From: Dipylidium caninum
Lineage: Eukaryota > Platyhelminthes > Cestoda > Cyclophyllidea > Dipylidiidae
Length of the DNA stretch: 64,000 nucleotides
Reading direction: 5' to 3'
Assembly (NCBI GenBank): GCA_017562135.1
Contig: QEYB01000368.1
Coordinates: 310,001 to 374,000, forward strand
Shown: piece after piece, positions 35,101-49,600 of the stretch
Layout of the letters: each line of letters opens with the position of its first letter
How positions within the stretch are numbered: the stretch's first letter is position 1
The notes under the pieces: generated by a model
Told to the model about the DNA's origin: nothing
Databases searched by the model: none
Seen by the model: only the letters and a program-made list of their open reading frames with translations
Translations under genes and position numbers: made by a program

Positions 35101-37616
35101 TTGAGGAACATGTTTCTGCCCAACTAGGGTGCAATTTCAAGCCAGTCCTCATTCAGCTATACGAAATTGTCCCTAAAACTCGCCAACAATCTTGCAATTC
35201 GGATATTTCTCTTATTTCTACCACGGGGACGGAGGCGGAGAAAACGGGGAAGCAGCAACAAATAAGTATGCATTCACTGAGAAAATTAGAAGGAGACAAA
35301 AAATAAGCAATCTAAGAATGCCCTAAATCACTTCCGTTGAGTGTAGCCGAAAGACGTCCAAATGCGGGGATGAAAGGAGCTGGCAATTCCCAAATAACAG
35401 TGCACCAAACAGCCGTGCACACATTGCCGTTCCGTCCACGGAGCTTCAGCTTCCCCGTTTTTCAAGTGCTTAAATTCCACGAGTGCACTCGCCTTGGAAA
35501 GAAAATCCACCTCGCCTCAATAACAAATTAAGACTGTTTGATATGGGTGTCTTCAAATAAAAGGCCACTTCACTTCAGCGATCAGTCGTGCTGTTGCCAT
35601 TTATAAGGAGGTTTTGAGACACTAAAGTGGTGATGATATTCGCTGGTCTAGAATAGTCACACGTAAACATAAACTGTGAAACTGAGCAATATGATAGGGA
35701 AGACGAGGGGACTCGCAACAACATTGTGGAAATTCAAGTCATGCAAAATACGTTAGTCTAAATAAGTCGTCCAGCCGAACTAATGAAATCAAACGATGTA
35801 GGAGACAAAATTTTCAGACAAGTACGGACAGAAAGTCGGATGAAGAGCTGATTGACCGGCTATCGTCGAAGTTAAAGGATGTGGTCCAAAATCAGACTAA
35901 CGAGGGTATTAAAAAACGTTCAAAGTTAAGAATGTATGATATAAAAGTGAAGGTATGTTTTCGCGAGCCCGAAGTTAACTGAGGAAGAAGAATCCTACAG
36001 GGACGGCGGTCTGTCTCAACTCTTATGTCCCCCTTCAACAGACAATCCCGTTCACTGGCGTCATTGGAGCTGTGCAGTTAGAAGTGGCTTCTACTGCTCA
36101 CCGCTGCCATAGCGCCTCGCAGGGGTCGTAGGTGCTCCGGTCACACATAGTGCAAGCGGCGCGGGTGGCGCGTGATGGGGAACCAAGCACTCTGAGCAGC
36201 TGTGGCTACTCGGAGCTGATTCGCCGGCCATTCGTCCCATTTCGACTCCTTCCTCAGTCCGGCGAGATCAAAATTCATAGAGTCAATCCACCACACATTG
36301 TTGGACCACATATAACGACAGTAGCAGAGTCTTCCTCTTTAGGACCCGCGAAATATTAGCGATGTGTGGTTAGATTGAAGGGGAAAAAATAAGTCGCAGA
36401 CGCCCCAACAAGTATAAAACTGCATGACTTAAGAACAAACCGTAGAAAAGACCAAAAGTGGGAAAAAGGAAACGCCGTAAAACTCAAACTAAAGAAATAT
36501 AGGTTTACTATTATCGGTGCAGCAAAAAGTACAAAATAGGGCTGAAGAACTAAATAACATCGCAAATACTCTTCAATAAGGAGCTCTACGAAGAAGGTGA
36601 ATCGGCGTTTAAGGGTAGACCAAAAGATCCTAATTTATAGCTTATATGCACACATGTAGCAAGTAAATAGAAGAGAATTGACCTCGGTTAGTTACTTAAG
36701 GGGTAAATAGAACACACGGGTGCCGACAGAAGACGTTAGGGGATCTTAGGCGCACAGCGGTAAGACAGAGCCGATTCAAAATCGGAATAACTGGTTGTAT
36801 ATATTTCATCATAGATATACATTGACCACACTCTTAACTTGACCATGGATGGGAGATGATGCAAGTGATGGGTGGAGCGAGGGAAGGGGGCGGGGCGGGG
36901 GGTGGGGCGGACATGCAGACGGGTGGGGGGGAGGAGTGAAGGACAGACAGCTCATCCGAATAATCTGAGCTACAAAGTGACGCCATAGTATTATACGCAG
37001 CATATATATGGATGCAAACATACACATATATGCCACGTATATGGGATACATGTATGTTTATGTATGCCATTTTACACGCACTTACTGCATTCATCTGGTG
37101 GTTGAAGTGGAAGGATGCAGAGGTTTGCAAAAGGGAGGAGAAAACGAAAGAAAAAGTAAATGCAGCAGAGAAAGGAAAAAAGTTGACAAATCAACAACGA
37201 CAACAGGAGTTGACAGGTGGGTCGGAACAGCGATGGTGTGAGAGGAGAGAGAATGTACACACCAGGGGACAACACACTACACGCGCGCACGCACGCGGGC
37301 ACACGTCCGTCTGCATGCGAATACTTTGGTTACATTATCGACTATCTTCGCTTTCATCAACATCATCATCTACCGATTCTTCGGGCTCCTCCTCAAGACT
37401 CCCGATGCCGCCAAGGCGGTATTGTGAGGAAAGACGGCTGTCCTCGCCGAGCCCCGTGGATGAGAGGTTAACGCTCTGTCTGCGGGCGGCCAGCACCAGG
37501 GGATGCTGCATGCCCTCGGTGTTGATTTGACTCAGCGTGAAACGGCGCACGCGACCCATGAACTCATCGCTACGGTGGTCCAGCTCGTGATCGCGTGTAG
37601 CCTATTGCGGTACCAG

Positions 37617-37656
<40 letters not shown>

Positions 37657-40600
37657 GGGGGCACGCAGACAGAGAGGATGGGAGGCAAATCGAGAGCGAA
37701 AGTGAAAGCCGAGAGAAAAAGAAGCGGTTGGAAACAACGAAGGCGGTCGGGAAGGTGCAAGAGTGTTTGTGGTTTTATGTAAGTAAACAAGAGGCATCAA
37801 GGACAGCGAGGTCCAGTCCGGGACGGAGGAAGCGTCGTCGATGGATCGATCGATTGAGGTCGCGAAGGAAGGAAAAAATGGAGAAAATAATCTGCGTCAG
37901 AAGGGCTTCCAACAACTCAAGGTGGCCACAGACGGACATCAAGCAAAGGGACACGCTGACACGCGCTTCCACCCAACACATACCTCAATGCTGCTGGTAG
38001 GGATTGTATGTTTTTCCTTCCTCTCGGGGTCACAAGTTGCCATTTGTGTGCCTTTTTTACTTACATCTCAATTTTAAGACTATATAAGGGAAAGACTTTC
38101 CAGATGGAGTGCAATCTTTCCATCTCTATAACTGAATAGATGCAATGAAATGCACTATTTCCCGAAAGACCTGGATGCACTTTGAGCTGTTGGAAATTAT
38201 CTCAACCAACTCGACAGAAGGAAGAAACGCTCGAGCAGAAACGGCTACCCTAAGTGACAGCAAAGAACGCCGACAAACGGTTTGAGAATTAATGAGTTTT
38301 AATTCCGGGAGCAAACGAATGTTTAAATGCTGAATGAATGAATGACTGAATGAACCGTTTTCGATCATGGACATTCCACTGCTACTTTTCCGAAAAATGT
38401 TTAATTGCTTAAACTCCCTAAAAATGACTAAAAAAGAGGACAAGCTAAAATGTTCCTCAAGTATGTACAAAACCATGAGGTCTGTAATTTAACAGGGTCA
38501 ATGCGCTTTTATCGTCGAACAGAAGGTAGAAAATGCTCCTAAACGTTTCACCGCTATTCGAACAACCTTTTTTATATCTCTTTCTTTAACGACTGACGAA
38601 AATAAGAAAGGGATGCTGAGTGCAGGCTATTCCCCATGACAGAATAGCACTACACCATTTGGTGAAGTAATTCCGTTTCGTAAGAATCTGATATTCCGCC
38701 AGTTCACTTAGATAACAATGGAAATATTTAAAGCGCAAAAACTACTGGAATGACAAGTTTGAGAGGTAGCTTAAGTGGATACATGCACAGATCAGCTATT
38801 CCATTGAGTGGGTGGCGTTAGCCCCATCGGGACACTGGAGTGCTTGCAAACAAGAGGCAAATTCACTGCCAACGAATTTGGTATAACACTAACTTCGACG
38901 AGAAAAATCCAAAAGGGCAAAGATTTTAACACATAACACGTGGTGAAACGACATCCTACCGCTTGTGACCAGCACCAAGGGTTTGATGATAGCCAAGAAT
39001 TGACCTGTAAGTGGACATAATTCTATCACCCGAGTCTCTATGAAATTCCGCGTCTAAGTTCCCCTCGCCGTTCACATATACAAGCAGACACACGTGGGAG
39101 CAAACAGACGTTGATGGGCTGCATGCAGGCACAAGCAGAATGCGGGGTTTCCCTACCAGCAGCATTTACGATGTGGTATGTGATGCGGTGTTAACGGACA
39201 AACGGACACCCAAACGGACGAGCACAAACCGTTCAACCAGACAGAGCAGTGCGCATGACCTTGAATGAGAGAGCTGCCTTTCACGCCAACCGCTTCGAGT
39301 GGGGTGCACAGCGGGAGGAACGGGAGGAGGGCCGCATGCCAGAAGGAGATGGGAGGTACCAGCACACAGAGGGAGAAGGTGTGATGTCGCCGTAATCAAA
39401 GCACATATATATGTATATGTATATATGTATGCACATGGAGGCATATATAAATGACATTTAAACCTAGATTAACAATCTTCCTGTGAGAAATAGCAAATTA
39501 AGTGGCGAGAGTTGTGTGCACAAATGCCTAGTATACGGGATGTCTTTATAAGCTGCAACAATTACAACCAAGATGTTGCAAAAGAAAATACCTGTGTCTG
39601 AAGTCTTGAAAGGCCACGGATCCAGAGGATCTGACCAGTGCTTTTGAGGTCAACACTTCCAGTGTCCTCAGCACCAGACTCCTCGCTTTCCGACCCAACC
39701 TCCGACTCCGAAAGTCCCTCCTCCTCCTCATCAGAAAGGACGGGACGAGCGATCTGGACACCAGCTGCAGAGCATACCAGCCGCCGCGCCCAACTGATCC
39801 CCGGTGGAAATAACGCCACCTTCCGGAGCCAATGCCAATTCTTGGTAGAGCACTGACTTGCGGGGAGCAGCCCTCCTTTTGCGTCGCGGAACTAAGTGTT
39901 TCGGAATCACCCATACTGGCACGGAGATTACCAACTGTTGAACCAAGAAGGACATGCGGATTACACAAGTCGGAATACAAAATTAAAGCATGATTTAGGC
40001 TACATCGGCACGAAGAAGAGTTTCTGGTAATGACTGCAAAACATAGCCACAAAGGAGCCTACCTGACCCCAAATGAGAGAACCGAGACCAAAGAAGATGC
40101 ACCAGAGCCACTGTTCTACACTCAATGGATGTGTAGAGAAGGCATAGCCGCCGAATTGCACAATAATTATCTAAGAGGAGGAGGAGGAGGAAAAGTCAGA
40201 ACAGCATCATACTCTCTGAGAGAAAGAGGTAAACTAGAGGGAATGTGATTAGCGCCAAGATTTGTTGAAAAAGAATTCGGTCCTTGTTAGATAAAAGAAG
40301 TTTGAGAATAACCAGGATAGGGTCAGTCTGCTGACCTGTAAAACAAAGGTGGTGATCCAAATACAGACGAAGAGGAGGTTGCGATGTAACCCTTCAAAGA
40401 TATTGCGTTGTCCATGGATTTTTCGAGCGTTTAACTCGTTGAAGAGGGTCATGAGAACGAATGTATTAAAGATGACGGTAAAGTGCTCAGTTGGCCGGTT
40501 TTGGCCCTGAGCTGATAGGCCCCGTCCGCTATCCACATCCAAGAGAATTTCTCCTTAACATCGAAACAGAAAAGAGCATATTTCCAATATGGCGATGATT

Positions 40601-43600
40601 AAGCTTTGCAATATGAGATTGTGTGGTGCGTTCCGCCATGATTGCAGCCCCACCGCCTATATAACACATGAGGCGGTAAAGCAGGGACACGCACACCATC
40701 AAACGGAGACTGGTGGGATCTGATCGGTCGGATAAAGGGAGGAGGGGGAGGGCTTGCCTGCGAAGATGAGGTAGAAGATGACAGTGAGTTGGTAGACAGC
40801 CTGACCGCTGATGGCCTTGATCATGGCTCGTCCGATGATGGGCTTGGTGCGGCCGTAGGGGGCTCGCTCGAGGAGTTCTTCCGAGGGGATCTCCGTGGCC
40901 AGAGCCAGAGACGCCAGTGTGTCCATGATCAAGTTCACCCACAACATCTGTACAGCTTTCAGGGGGCTGTCCTGGGCACATACAACAAACACCACGGTCA
41001 AATCTCTCAAATGACACAACTGTTAGCCTTCACATCTAGAAGATATACCCCAAAACCGCAAATAGAGTAGAACGCTCGATCGTCTCAACTCTGCGGAGAA
41101 TACTGAAAATCACGGCAAGGCAGTAAATATTTGGCAATATGGTAAATAAATTCGGTGGATAAAAAAAGGTCTTAAGCAAGGCCCGGTATTGTCGCCCCTA
41201 TTCCATTTCTTGAGTGATTTAATTTATGCACAGGTGAGAAAACTAGAGTAAATAAGGAGTGGGTCTGGTCGGGGCGCAATAGGGTTGCCCCTTTAGTCTT
41301 CCAATTACTGTTTATGTGCTAGAGAAGCAGGGAGTTCCAAGAACTGGATGTGAGGTGGTCGGGAGCAGAAGACCGCAAAAGATGAATATTTCACGTGTTC
41401 GAGTGATTTAAAGAGAAATTGCTCAAATCAAGGTCACTCTATTGCAAAGCCTGCCACAATATCAGCACGTAACCAGTTGAAGTTTAGGCCTCTGTGCTTT
41501 CAGGAAAGCAATTCTTTCAGACTGAGTGGAAAGTCGTGTCTTTGAAATACTCAGCAGGTATAAAGTAAAACAGCTTTAATACACACGACAGGACTGACTT
41601 TCGACGACGCACGAGGCCCCATTTGGAAGCTTAGGAGGAAAACCAAGGTGAACTTCGTGAAAGTGATTTTCACTAGAACTATCCCATGATACAATTTGGG
41701 GAACGGGCAAAGGTTTGCAACAGCTGTTGAACAGGATCAGATGTCCCTGACCATGGACGTAATAGACAGTACAAAACCGAGACGAAGTGGTCATTTGACA
41801 CCCACGCGGCCGTTTCTGTCCCGCACTATCTACCTCTTCCCCTGCAGCCATATTTCCCATGTGCAAATGGGATATAAACTTTTCCTTTGCTGAAGTACAG
41901 ATCATTTCGCTCACTGTGATAAAACAAGCGCCGACGAAGGCGACAATCACAGCGACCACATTGACTGTGAGCTGAAACTGGAGGAACTTGGCAATGGAGT
42001 CATAGACATTGCGACCCCACATAACAGCCTTGACAATGCTGGTGAAGTTGTCGTCAGTGAGGATGATGTCAGAGGCCTCCTTGGCCACATCGGTACCCGC
42101 GATGCCCATGGCAAAGCCAACGTCGGCCTTTTTCAGGGCGGGTCCGTCGTTGGTGCCGTCGCCAGTGACCGCGACCACTTCGCGCGAGCGGGTCAGATGG
42201 CTGTCAATAATGCCCGAGACGAGGGTGTACTTGTCCTGCGGCGAGGAACGCGCCAGCACCCGCAACGAGGGCCAAATCTGGTCGATTAGTTCTTGCTTCA
42301 CCTTCCCCGTGCGCGGATCGCGTACGCGTTGGTTAAACGTCTTGCCCTCGAGAATGGTGTAGTTATCGCCCTCTGAGATGATACCGCATTTCAGGGCGAT
42401 TGAACGTGCTGTGTTGATGTTGTCACCTGTAACCATCCGCACAGTAATCCCAGCACGTTGACATTTGCGGATCGCCGCTGGCACTTCCGGTCGCACAGGG
42501 TCCTCGATGCCCACAATCCCCAGACACGTCAGACCACAGACCAGGTTCACCTCGTCCTCCAAATCCATTCGCTTCCCACTCGGTAACACGCATTCGTTGC
42601 TTTCTGGCGCCACTCCTGCACGTGAAAATAAACCAATTAAAAACATCGGTGTGCTTCCAATACTCAGGTTAAATACTTTTATAGCAATAGATGTTAACAA
42701 TTTTTCTAAGGAAAAACGCCAATCTTGCAGCCTAGACTTCATAACCTCGTCGCAGGTTGGTGGAACCAATTTATACAGAGAGACACACCTGTATGCGATA
42801 TAAATATGCTTTTTACGGTGCAATAAGCGAGGTTTGCATAGAAATGACAACCAAAGTGACAAGAGAATCTTGAATGTGGGTGAGACGGAGCCTTAGCCGA
42901 TAAGAAGAGGGGAGAGAAAAAGGGGACCAGAGAGCGGCAGTAATGCCTCACCACTGCCAACATAGTTTTTATAGGCGATTGCGATTGTGCGGAGGCCGTC
43001 AGAGGCCATGGGCTCGATAACCGTCTTCACGATTTCCTCCTGTGCGGCCTGTGGGAATGGTAGCGGCTCCCCGTCAGCGTCGAGTATGAAAGAACACCTA
43101 AGAATGAACATTATGTCGTTAGGATTAAAAAGCCTATAAACCTAATCACCTTCCGAGAAACTCATAAAGGCTCGGCATTTGTGTTCATATGGACTAGTGG
43201 CAAATCTGTGCACTTTCATTGAACTTTGCTTTGGGTAAAGATGGACATGTTTAAACCTCCTTTTCAGATTTGCCCTTCATGAGTTAAATTGACCTCAGTA
43301 CTTTATTATAAAGTAAAAAAGGTTAAGGATATATGAGGCCTTAAAAGAACAACTCCCAAAACTTCTGGGTTGTGCACGTACTGGAATGGAACAGAAAATC
43401 AAGCAAAAAGTGTACTAATATTTGTACCGTATCAGCACTACATAACTTAAGGCCGGAGGGCAGTTGCTAAATGCCAATTAATACTGGAGGAAGATCAAAT
43501 ACTCGCCAAAGCAAAAAAGGTTGAGCAGGAGTAGGTCTCGGACTAAAACCCTCTAATTACGAAGGAATGTTGCCTAATGCGAGCGTGAGGGACCGATGTA

Positions 43601-46600
43601 TTCGAAATGACGACGTCACAAAGGCAGCGGTCCGGTGGGATGACAAGGAAAGTGAAGAAGACACATTCGTCGAAAGATCGTTATAGCTTCCAATAAACAA
43701 TAATCGGATTTCAATGCATAAACTACCATGGATAAACACATTCTTTCCCTTCTGACCAGCTTTGAGATGCTGGCAATTGACCAAAATAAATAAAAGGATA
43801 CAGATTTACTGGTAATTAATATGACGTCGGCAAGTGTTTTGATAAAGAGATATGCACCAGGAGCATTTGTGAAGTGAAATAAATTGTGTGCAACCGCTTT
43901 TTCGTGCTAATGACGCTTCGCTTCAGCCAATACAGGCGGGGAAGAAGTGGGTATTACCATAAATTACGTGTCTGTGTGCCAGCAGCCCCGGGGAGGAGGC
44001 GAGGGGTCGGGGGGGGGGAGGGGTGTTGGTGCCTGTCGATATCTAAACTCACGAGAACTTCAATCTCTAAATTGGCGTAAGGATCACATCAAGGGGAAAT
44101 GTCTCATTAAGTGAAAAACACCACTTTTGCGTGAGTGAGAATCATCTTGGAAACCGACCAGAGAGGAAGGGCTGCTGCCGTTGGGGTTGCGGCTGTTGCG
44201 TCTCCGTCCGGAGGGAGAAATACCGACTTGAGAAATCAGTGTTCACGCGAATGTTAGTTCGGAAAAAGTGCCTGTCTTGTTTTTTCGTCAAACCACCACA
44301 CACCAGTTAAATTTCACCTCGATACGAAGTAGACGCTATTAGTATTAACGACTGAGAAAGCGTTGACACACATCCCCACAACAGAAGCGCGTAAAGTCGG
44401 CGGTAACCCGCTTTAACCGTTACCGACGGGTATCAGTATTCAGTCAGCTACTAGTAATTGTTGTGATTTCTTCGATATAAAACTTGTGTTCTTCCATGAA
44501 AGAGTTCCCGACCTCACTCATAAAGAGACGGGTAGGGCGATTACAATGAACGTAAGTAGCACAAAAAGAGGGATTGTGGTAAAAGTTAACGCAGAGGTAA
44601 CAAATAAGCAAGGGAGGCGTCGCAAGCTGGCTCAATTGTGGACGCATACACACACACTGATGACAGTTATTCGCGTACACACAAGAGGCAGACCTTAATT
44701 GCCTCGGCCGCGGCGCCCGTAAGCAGTCGCGTGTTAACATCACAGCGATGCGTATCGGAGTAGCCGCATGAAAATAAATTCATTTTGCTGCCCCATAGTC
44801 CGACACTGTGAAGGTAGACTTAAGCCCTCGTAGCAACGTGTCACGGCTCATCGCGGCACCACATCGAACGGCATATACCACCTTGCTCGTAAGTTGAACT
44901 CAGGCCTTACAACATGGCGAAACCAAAAGCTGCGACGCCGACCAGCTGAATGATGATTACCCTCTGGATGGAAACACGAAGTCATCTTAAGTGGAAAAGC
45001 AGAGGGGTGTGTAGCCTGCGCAAACAGTTTTACACATGCTCCAGGGAGAAGACATGCGTGGCGAGACGTATGGCGAGGAGGAAATAGAACCCCACCAGTT
45101 GTCTGAATCGCCTTTGAACATGCTTATGAGGATCAACTGCACGCGAAAGGCTGACAAAGTAGTCAAAACGAGTGTATAGCAATGCTTATTCCACATAATA
45201 AACACCATAGGTGTTCGACTCTTAGCGACAAAAAGTGGGATGATGGATAAGATAGTTTAGAGAAAATCATGTGACAAGTGTAAGCAACATTAGCTTCACT
45301 GTGCTAAATACAGCAGGGTAGCTGAGGAGCCATTTCGAGTTTTTAATTTGAAGATCATTACTACAACCAGTGGCCGGATGGGGTCACTTTCACGACCTAT
45401 GTACAGAAAGCCGCACGGTCGCTAAGATCATGTTTACACGATTGTAAAACATGATTCTCGGAACATGGGGTAAAGTTTAATAGTAAAGGCATGTGAGAAG
45501 TAAACTGATTTTTCCAACTTTGGTGGAATAAAAATTGCAGAGGGAATAGTGAGAAGCTATGGAGCTACCCAAAGCATAAGAGTGTCGAATCTGTTCACGA
45601 GAATGTACGTCGCGGCCTTGAAGGAGTGACCTGTCGCATTAGTAGGTATTTACCGTCCCAGCTTATCTGTGCTGGACGTAGAAACTACCTCAAGATTTGA
45701 TATCTGTTGATCTTAGGATTAGAGTGACAAGAAGTGTGAACGCTTGTCTCATTGACGTGTTAAATACGCAAAACAGACTGCCGTTGACGAAACAAATTGG
45801 TCAAAGGACAGAACAACGCAGAGCATGATTTTTGCGGTCTGCTTGTTTAGTCTTTTGGATAAACCGATGTCGACGTTCAACGCGCCTTTTAAACGGTTTT
45901 AAGAGTGCAAAAAAGCTTATGTTTAAAATACAGTTGATTTGCAGGAGTGTTAAAGATGAATTGTATATGAACCAGTAGTTACGTAAGAGTGAAAAGATTG
46001 TGCGGTAAAGATTCACTTTTGCTTTGTGAAAGAAATTAGGCAAGAAAGGTCAAAAGCTAAGTAGTACAAAAATTAGCTGCACTAATAAATTGGGAACACT
46101 TATGCGTTACATGAAAGGGCGGACTGAAAATGTTGTCGGTGGAGATGTCGAAACAGGGTAGTCAATGATTTCCAACTAACTTTTCGATTTGATCGACACA
46201 AGCACAAACGAAGTGAAATGGGATCAACAAAACACTTAAGGCAAATTATAGTCTAAAATAGGTGCTGGACAACTGCGCTAGTAGTTAATGCGATCGCCGG
46301 CGAACGAGGTGTCAAAAACGGTAAGGGCACAGACTTTCGAGTATACGGGAAAATTATCGAACTCTACTTTAACATTCACAAAATCAGGTAGGCCTTCGTT
46401 TTACTGACGACCTCAAAATATGCAAAAAAAGAACGCAAAGCATTTGCGAAAGGTAGGGACACTGGGTTACACAGACACGCACATGTGACCCCAGTTTCGC
46501 AAACAGCATGCGAGTTGCTCTTCGACGCAGAGAACTACACCCACCCTGACACAGGCCAAAGCGGCGCGAGCGAGTGAATATGTAATGGAGACACGAAAAC

Positions 46601-49600
46601 AAAGAAAACGCGTGTGGGGTGATGAAAATTGCAACGGTCTAAGGGATTACAAGGTCTTACTACACAGCAACTCAGCTGGTTTGGACGAGGGAGAGGAAGA
46701 TGACTGGTGGAAATGTCCACTATGGGCGATTGGGGATACGGAGATGTCTCACATCGCTACACTGCGAAACGAAACCTGGACCAACTTCTGTCCCCCAACC
46801 CGCCGGCAAAACCATTAGTGCGAAAGGGCGAGGCGACGGGTACTAGTCGACTCTGAGAGTCGATAAAGGCGTAGCCAGTGCGAAAAGTGAGTTGATGCCG
46901 CGTGTAGGGAAACACGTCGGTGGCGTAAAGGCCGTCTCCAGTAGATTGTAACGCAAAAAACGTATAAGGACTCACTTCTTAAGCACAATCTCTGATGCTC
47001 CCTTGGTGAAGACGGTGAGGCCGCGTTTGTTCTGGTCGAGGCTGCGAATGACCGTACTCATGGACTTACGCTCGGAGTTGAAAGTGAAGACTTTGAGGAG
47101 GGAATCTTCTGGCCATTGATGGCGAACATCCTCGTAGGAAGCACCCAATGTGTGTACGAACCCCAATAGAGCGCACTCCGTTTTGTTGCCCAGTTGAGTC
47201 GGCAAGTCAGTGGGCTTCTTCGGCGGCTGGGGAAGAAGTAAGAGAGTGGCTTTTTTGTTTAAAACAGATTCACGTGTGAACACTTTAAAGCAGAAAAAGA
47301 GTTGGGTCCAGCAAAACTCTATAGAGCTGATTGTGGTCATAATTCCCTGTGTAGTTTTTGTAGTCATAAATCCATTGCCTTGAAGGATAAATAACAAATA
47401 GTGCAAAACGGTATTTCCTGGAAAAAGCCATAAAATACCACTATCTGCTTAATTATTTACACAAAGACGCTTGTGGCCGGTTAATGAGCCATCTTAAAAT
47501 AAGGGGGAATTCCTTTTTCCGGACGGCTTTATTGTTTCCCTCCCATTTACGAGTGAACAATGTAGTTGCTCTTTCTTTAGCCAACACGGAAGTTCCACTT
47601 CTAATCCACCAAATAACCAGTAAATAAGGAACCCACAGCCACAGGAGTATCAACTTTAAGAAGACTGGCTTCTTGGCAGCGGGATGATACCACTCCTCTC
47701 CAAGCATGAGGACGAGTTCAACACTACGGCGGTTAGGGTTACCTTCTTAGAGAGGGAATCGACTGTGCTCGACTTGGGTGCGGAGGAAGGTGAAGGAGTG
47801 GAGATAAGGGTAAGGAGAAGAAATACGTTTCTGGTCCAAAAGAAGACAAGTTCAAGATGCTCGCGTCATGTGCATCACTGGCGGGCAAAAGTACATGGAG
47901 GCAGATTGATGACAGCAGAGAACCACGTCTTGGTGAAAACATCTGCCTTTTAGCATTAGAAAGTGTAAAAAGGCAGAATGAATGAATGTCCACAATGGCT
48001 CAACTAGTGAATTTGAAGTTATGCATTCTTAAGAATTGTGAACAAGGCCTAACCATATAGCGTCGCGAAAGGAAGGATGGAGAAAACATCATTAGCCTCA
48101 GTGTTGCGCGCCGTAAGACGGACAGCTGCACCGCGGCGAAAAAAGTTGAACCTAAGCGTGTAGAAACGGGTCTAGCATATAACCTGGAAATAGTTGCTCC
48201 ATATTTTTAAATCTGAACGCAACTAGGAAAGAAAGTGATCTCCTTTTTTCACAGGAGGTTAGAAAAGTGTTTTCATCATCAACTGAGCTACAGGGAATAT
48301 ATTTGAAGAAAATAGAGCAGTTTCAGGACGGCGTTTGTTGGCAGAGGTAATTGAAAAGTATTCAAGACAAGTCACAATGAGTGTCAGATGTCATGCAAAA
48401 CGTCACAAAAGCGCGGTTCACATCCGTTTTGCGTTCCTCTACTAAATTACACGTCCGGACGGAATACCTCTGGTTGGTCAGTCACAGGTAAACAATATGA
48501 GTGAAATGCAGAGTACGGAAAAACGATTAACCAAATAAAAAAATCAACAAAGTTGCTCATCCACTTTCCGCACAATATGTTTCTAAAACTTGATCCAAAA
48601 CATTATTCGTGAAATAGCACTGTTGCTTGTGGGAAAAAGGGGCTGTCAGCGAATACCGAAGGGTAATTGATAACGGAGTTGTAATTTAATACAACAAAAT
48701 TGTCATGATGACTCTATGGAACGGAAACAGTTATGCCAGACGAAAAGGACACCGAGGTACGAAATATTAGCTTTCTCTTGCTTCCATTTTCTCCAGAAAT
48801 CCTACTGCACATACACGATAGTGGGATGGATGCACTAGATACAACACCTCCTCATTGCTCCGTTCTGTGGCAATTCTAAAATTCGGGACTGTACTTAGTG
48901 CTTGTTACCGCCGCCTCTTTCCTCGTGTACAAAACCTTTCTGGCCCCTAGCATCAAACGAGGACCGGGAATTTATCGGGGAAAAGCACCTAGAAATTGAA
49001 CCCAAGTAAGATAGGTGAGCAGGCTGGAATGAGGAGACTCATCTTCCACTGAAATATTATCAGTCCATTTGGTGAGCAACGGCGCTTGAGAGAGATGCGA
49101 AGTCTATTCATTTTGCAAGTGAACTACCACGCAGTTTCAACTTTTTTTGCCTTCTCGTCGTTTATAATCGAATTGCCTAAAGAGAAATATTGAGCCTTCA
49201 ATTTTCCTTTCAGCACCCCCAAGTAGGTACGGCTTCTTCCATTAATAAAATTAACAACAAGAAGTTTAAGGCATATCTAAAAGTGTCTTCGACTTATCAG
49301 AACAGCTAGAGACTGTTCACTCACCAGACGAAACAAGAGTAATTCAGATTATGTTACAGTTTAATTTACAAATGTAAACACTTTTGAGCGGCGGAGCTAC
49401 TTCATAACGGAAGTAATTTTTGGTATAACAGATTACAGCCCATTTATTTGTCTCCTCGGGAGAACGGCAAATAAGAGAAGCAGATAACTGCAATTCACTA
49501 AAAGCCGAGAAGGTATACATCGGGAGTAATTGAATGGATATGTACCGAGAGGAGCGCATAAACGGGTCAAGAAGGATTCCATAACACAAGAAAATGGGCG

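Noticed and set aside
36132..36359. Plus-strand 75-codon frame in a GC-rich patch
   Set aside because: Its translation resembles no known family, and I could not support a transposon origin. Only the base composition is noted.
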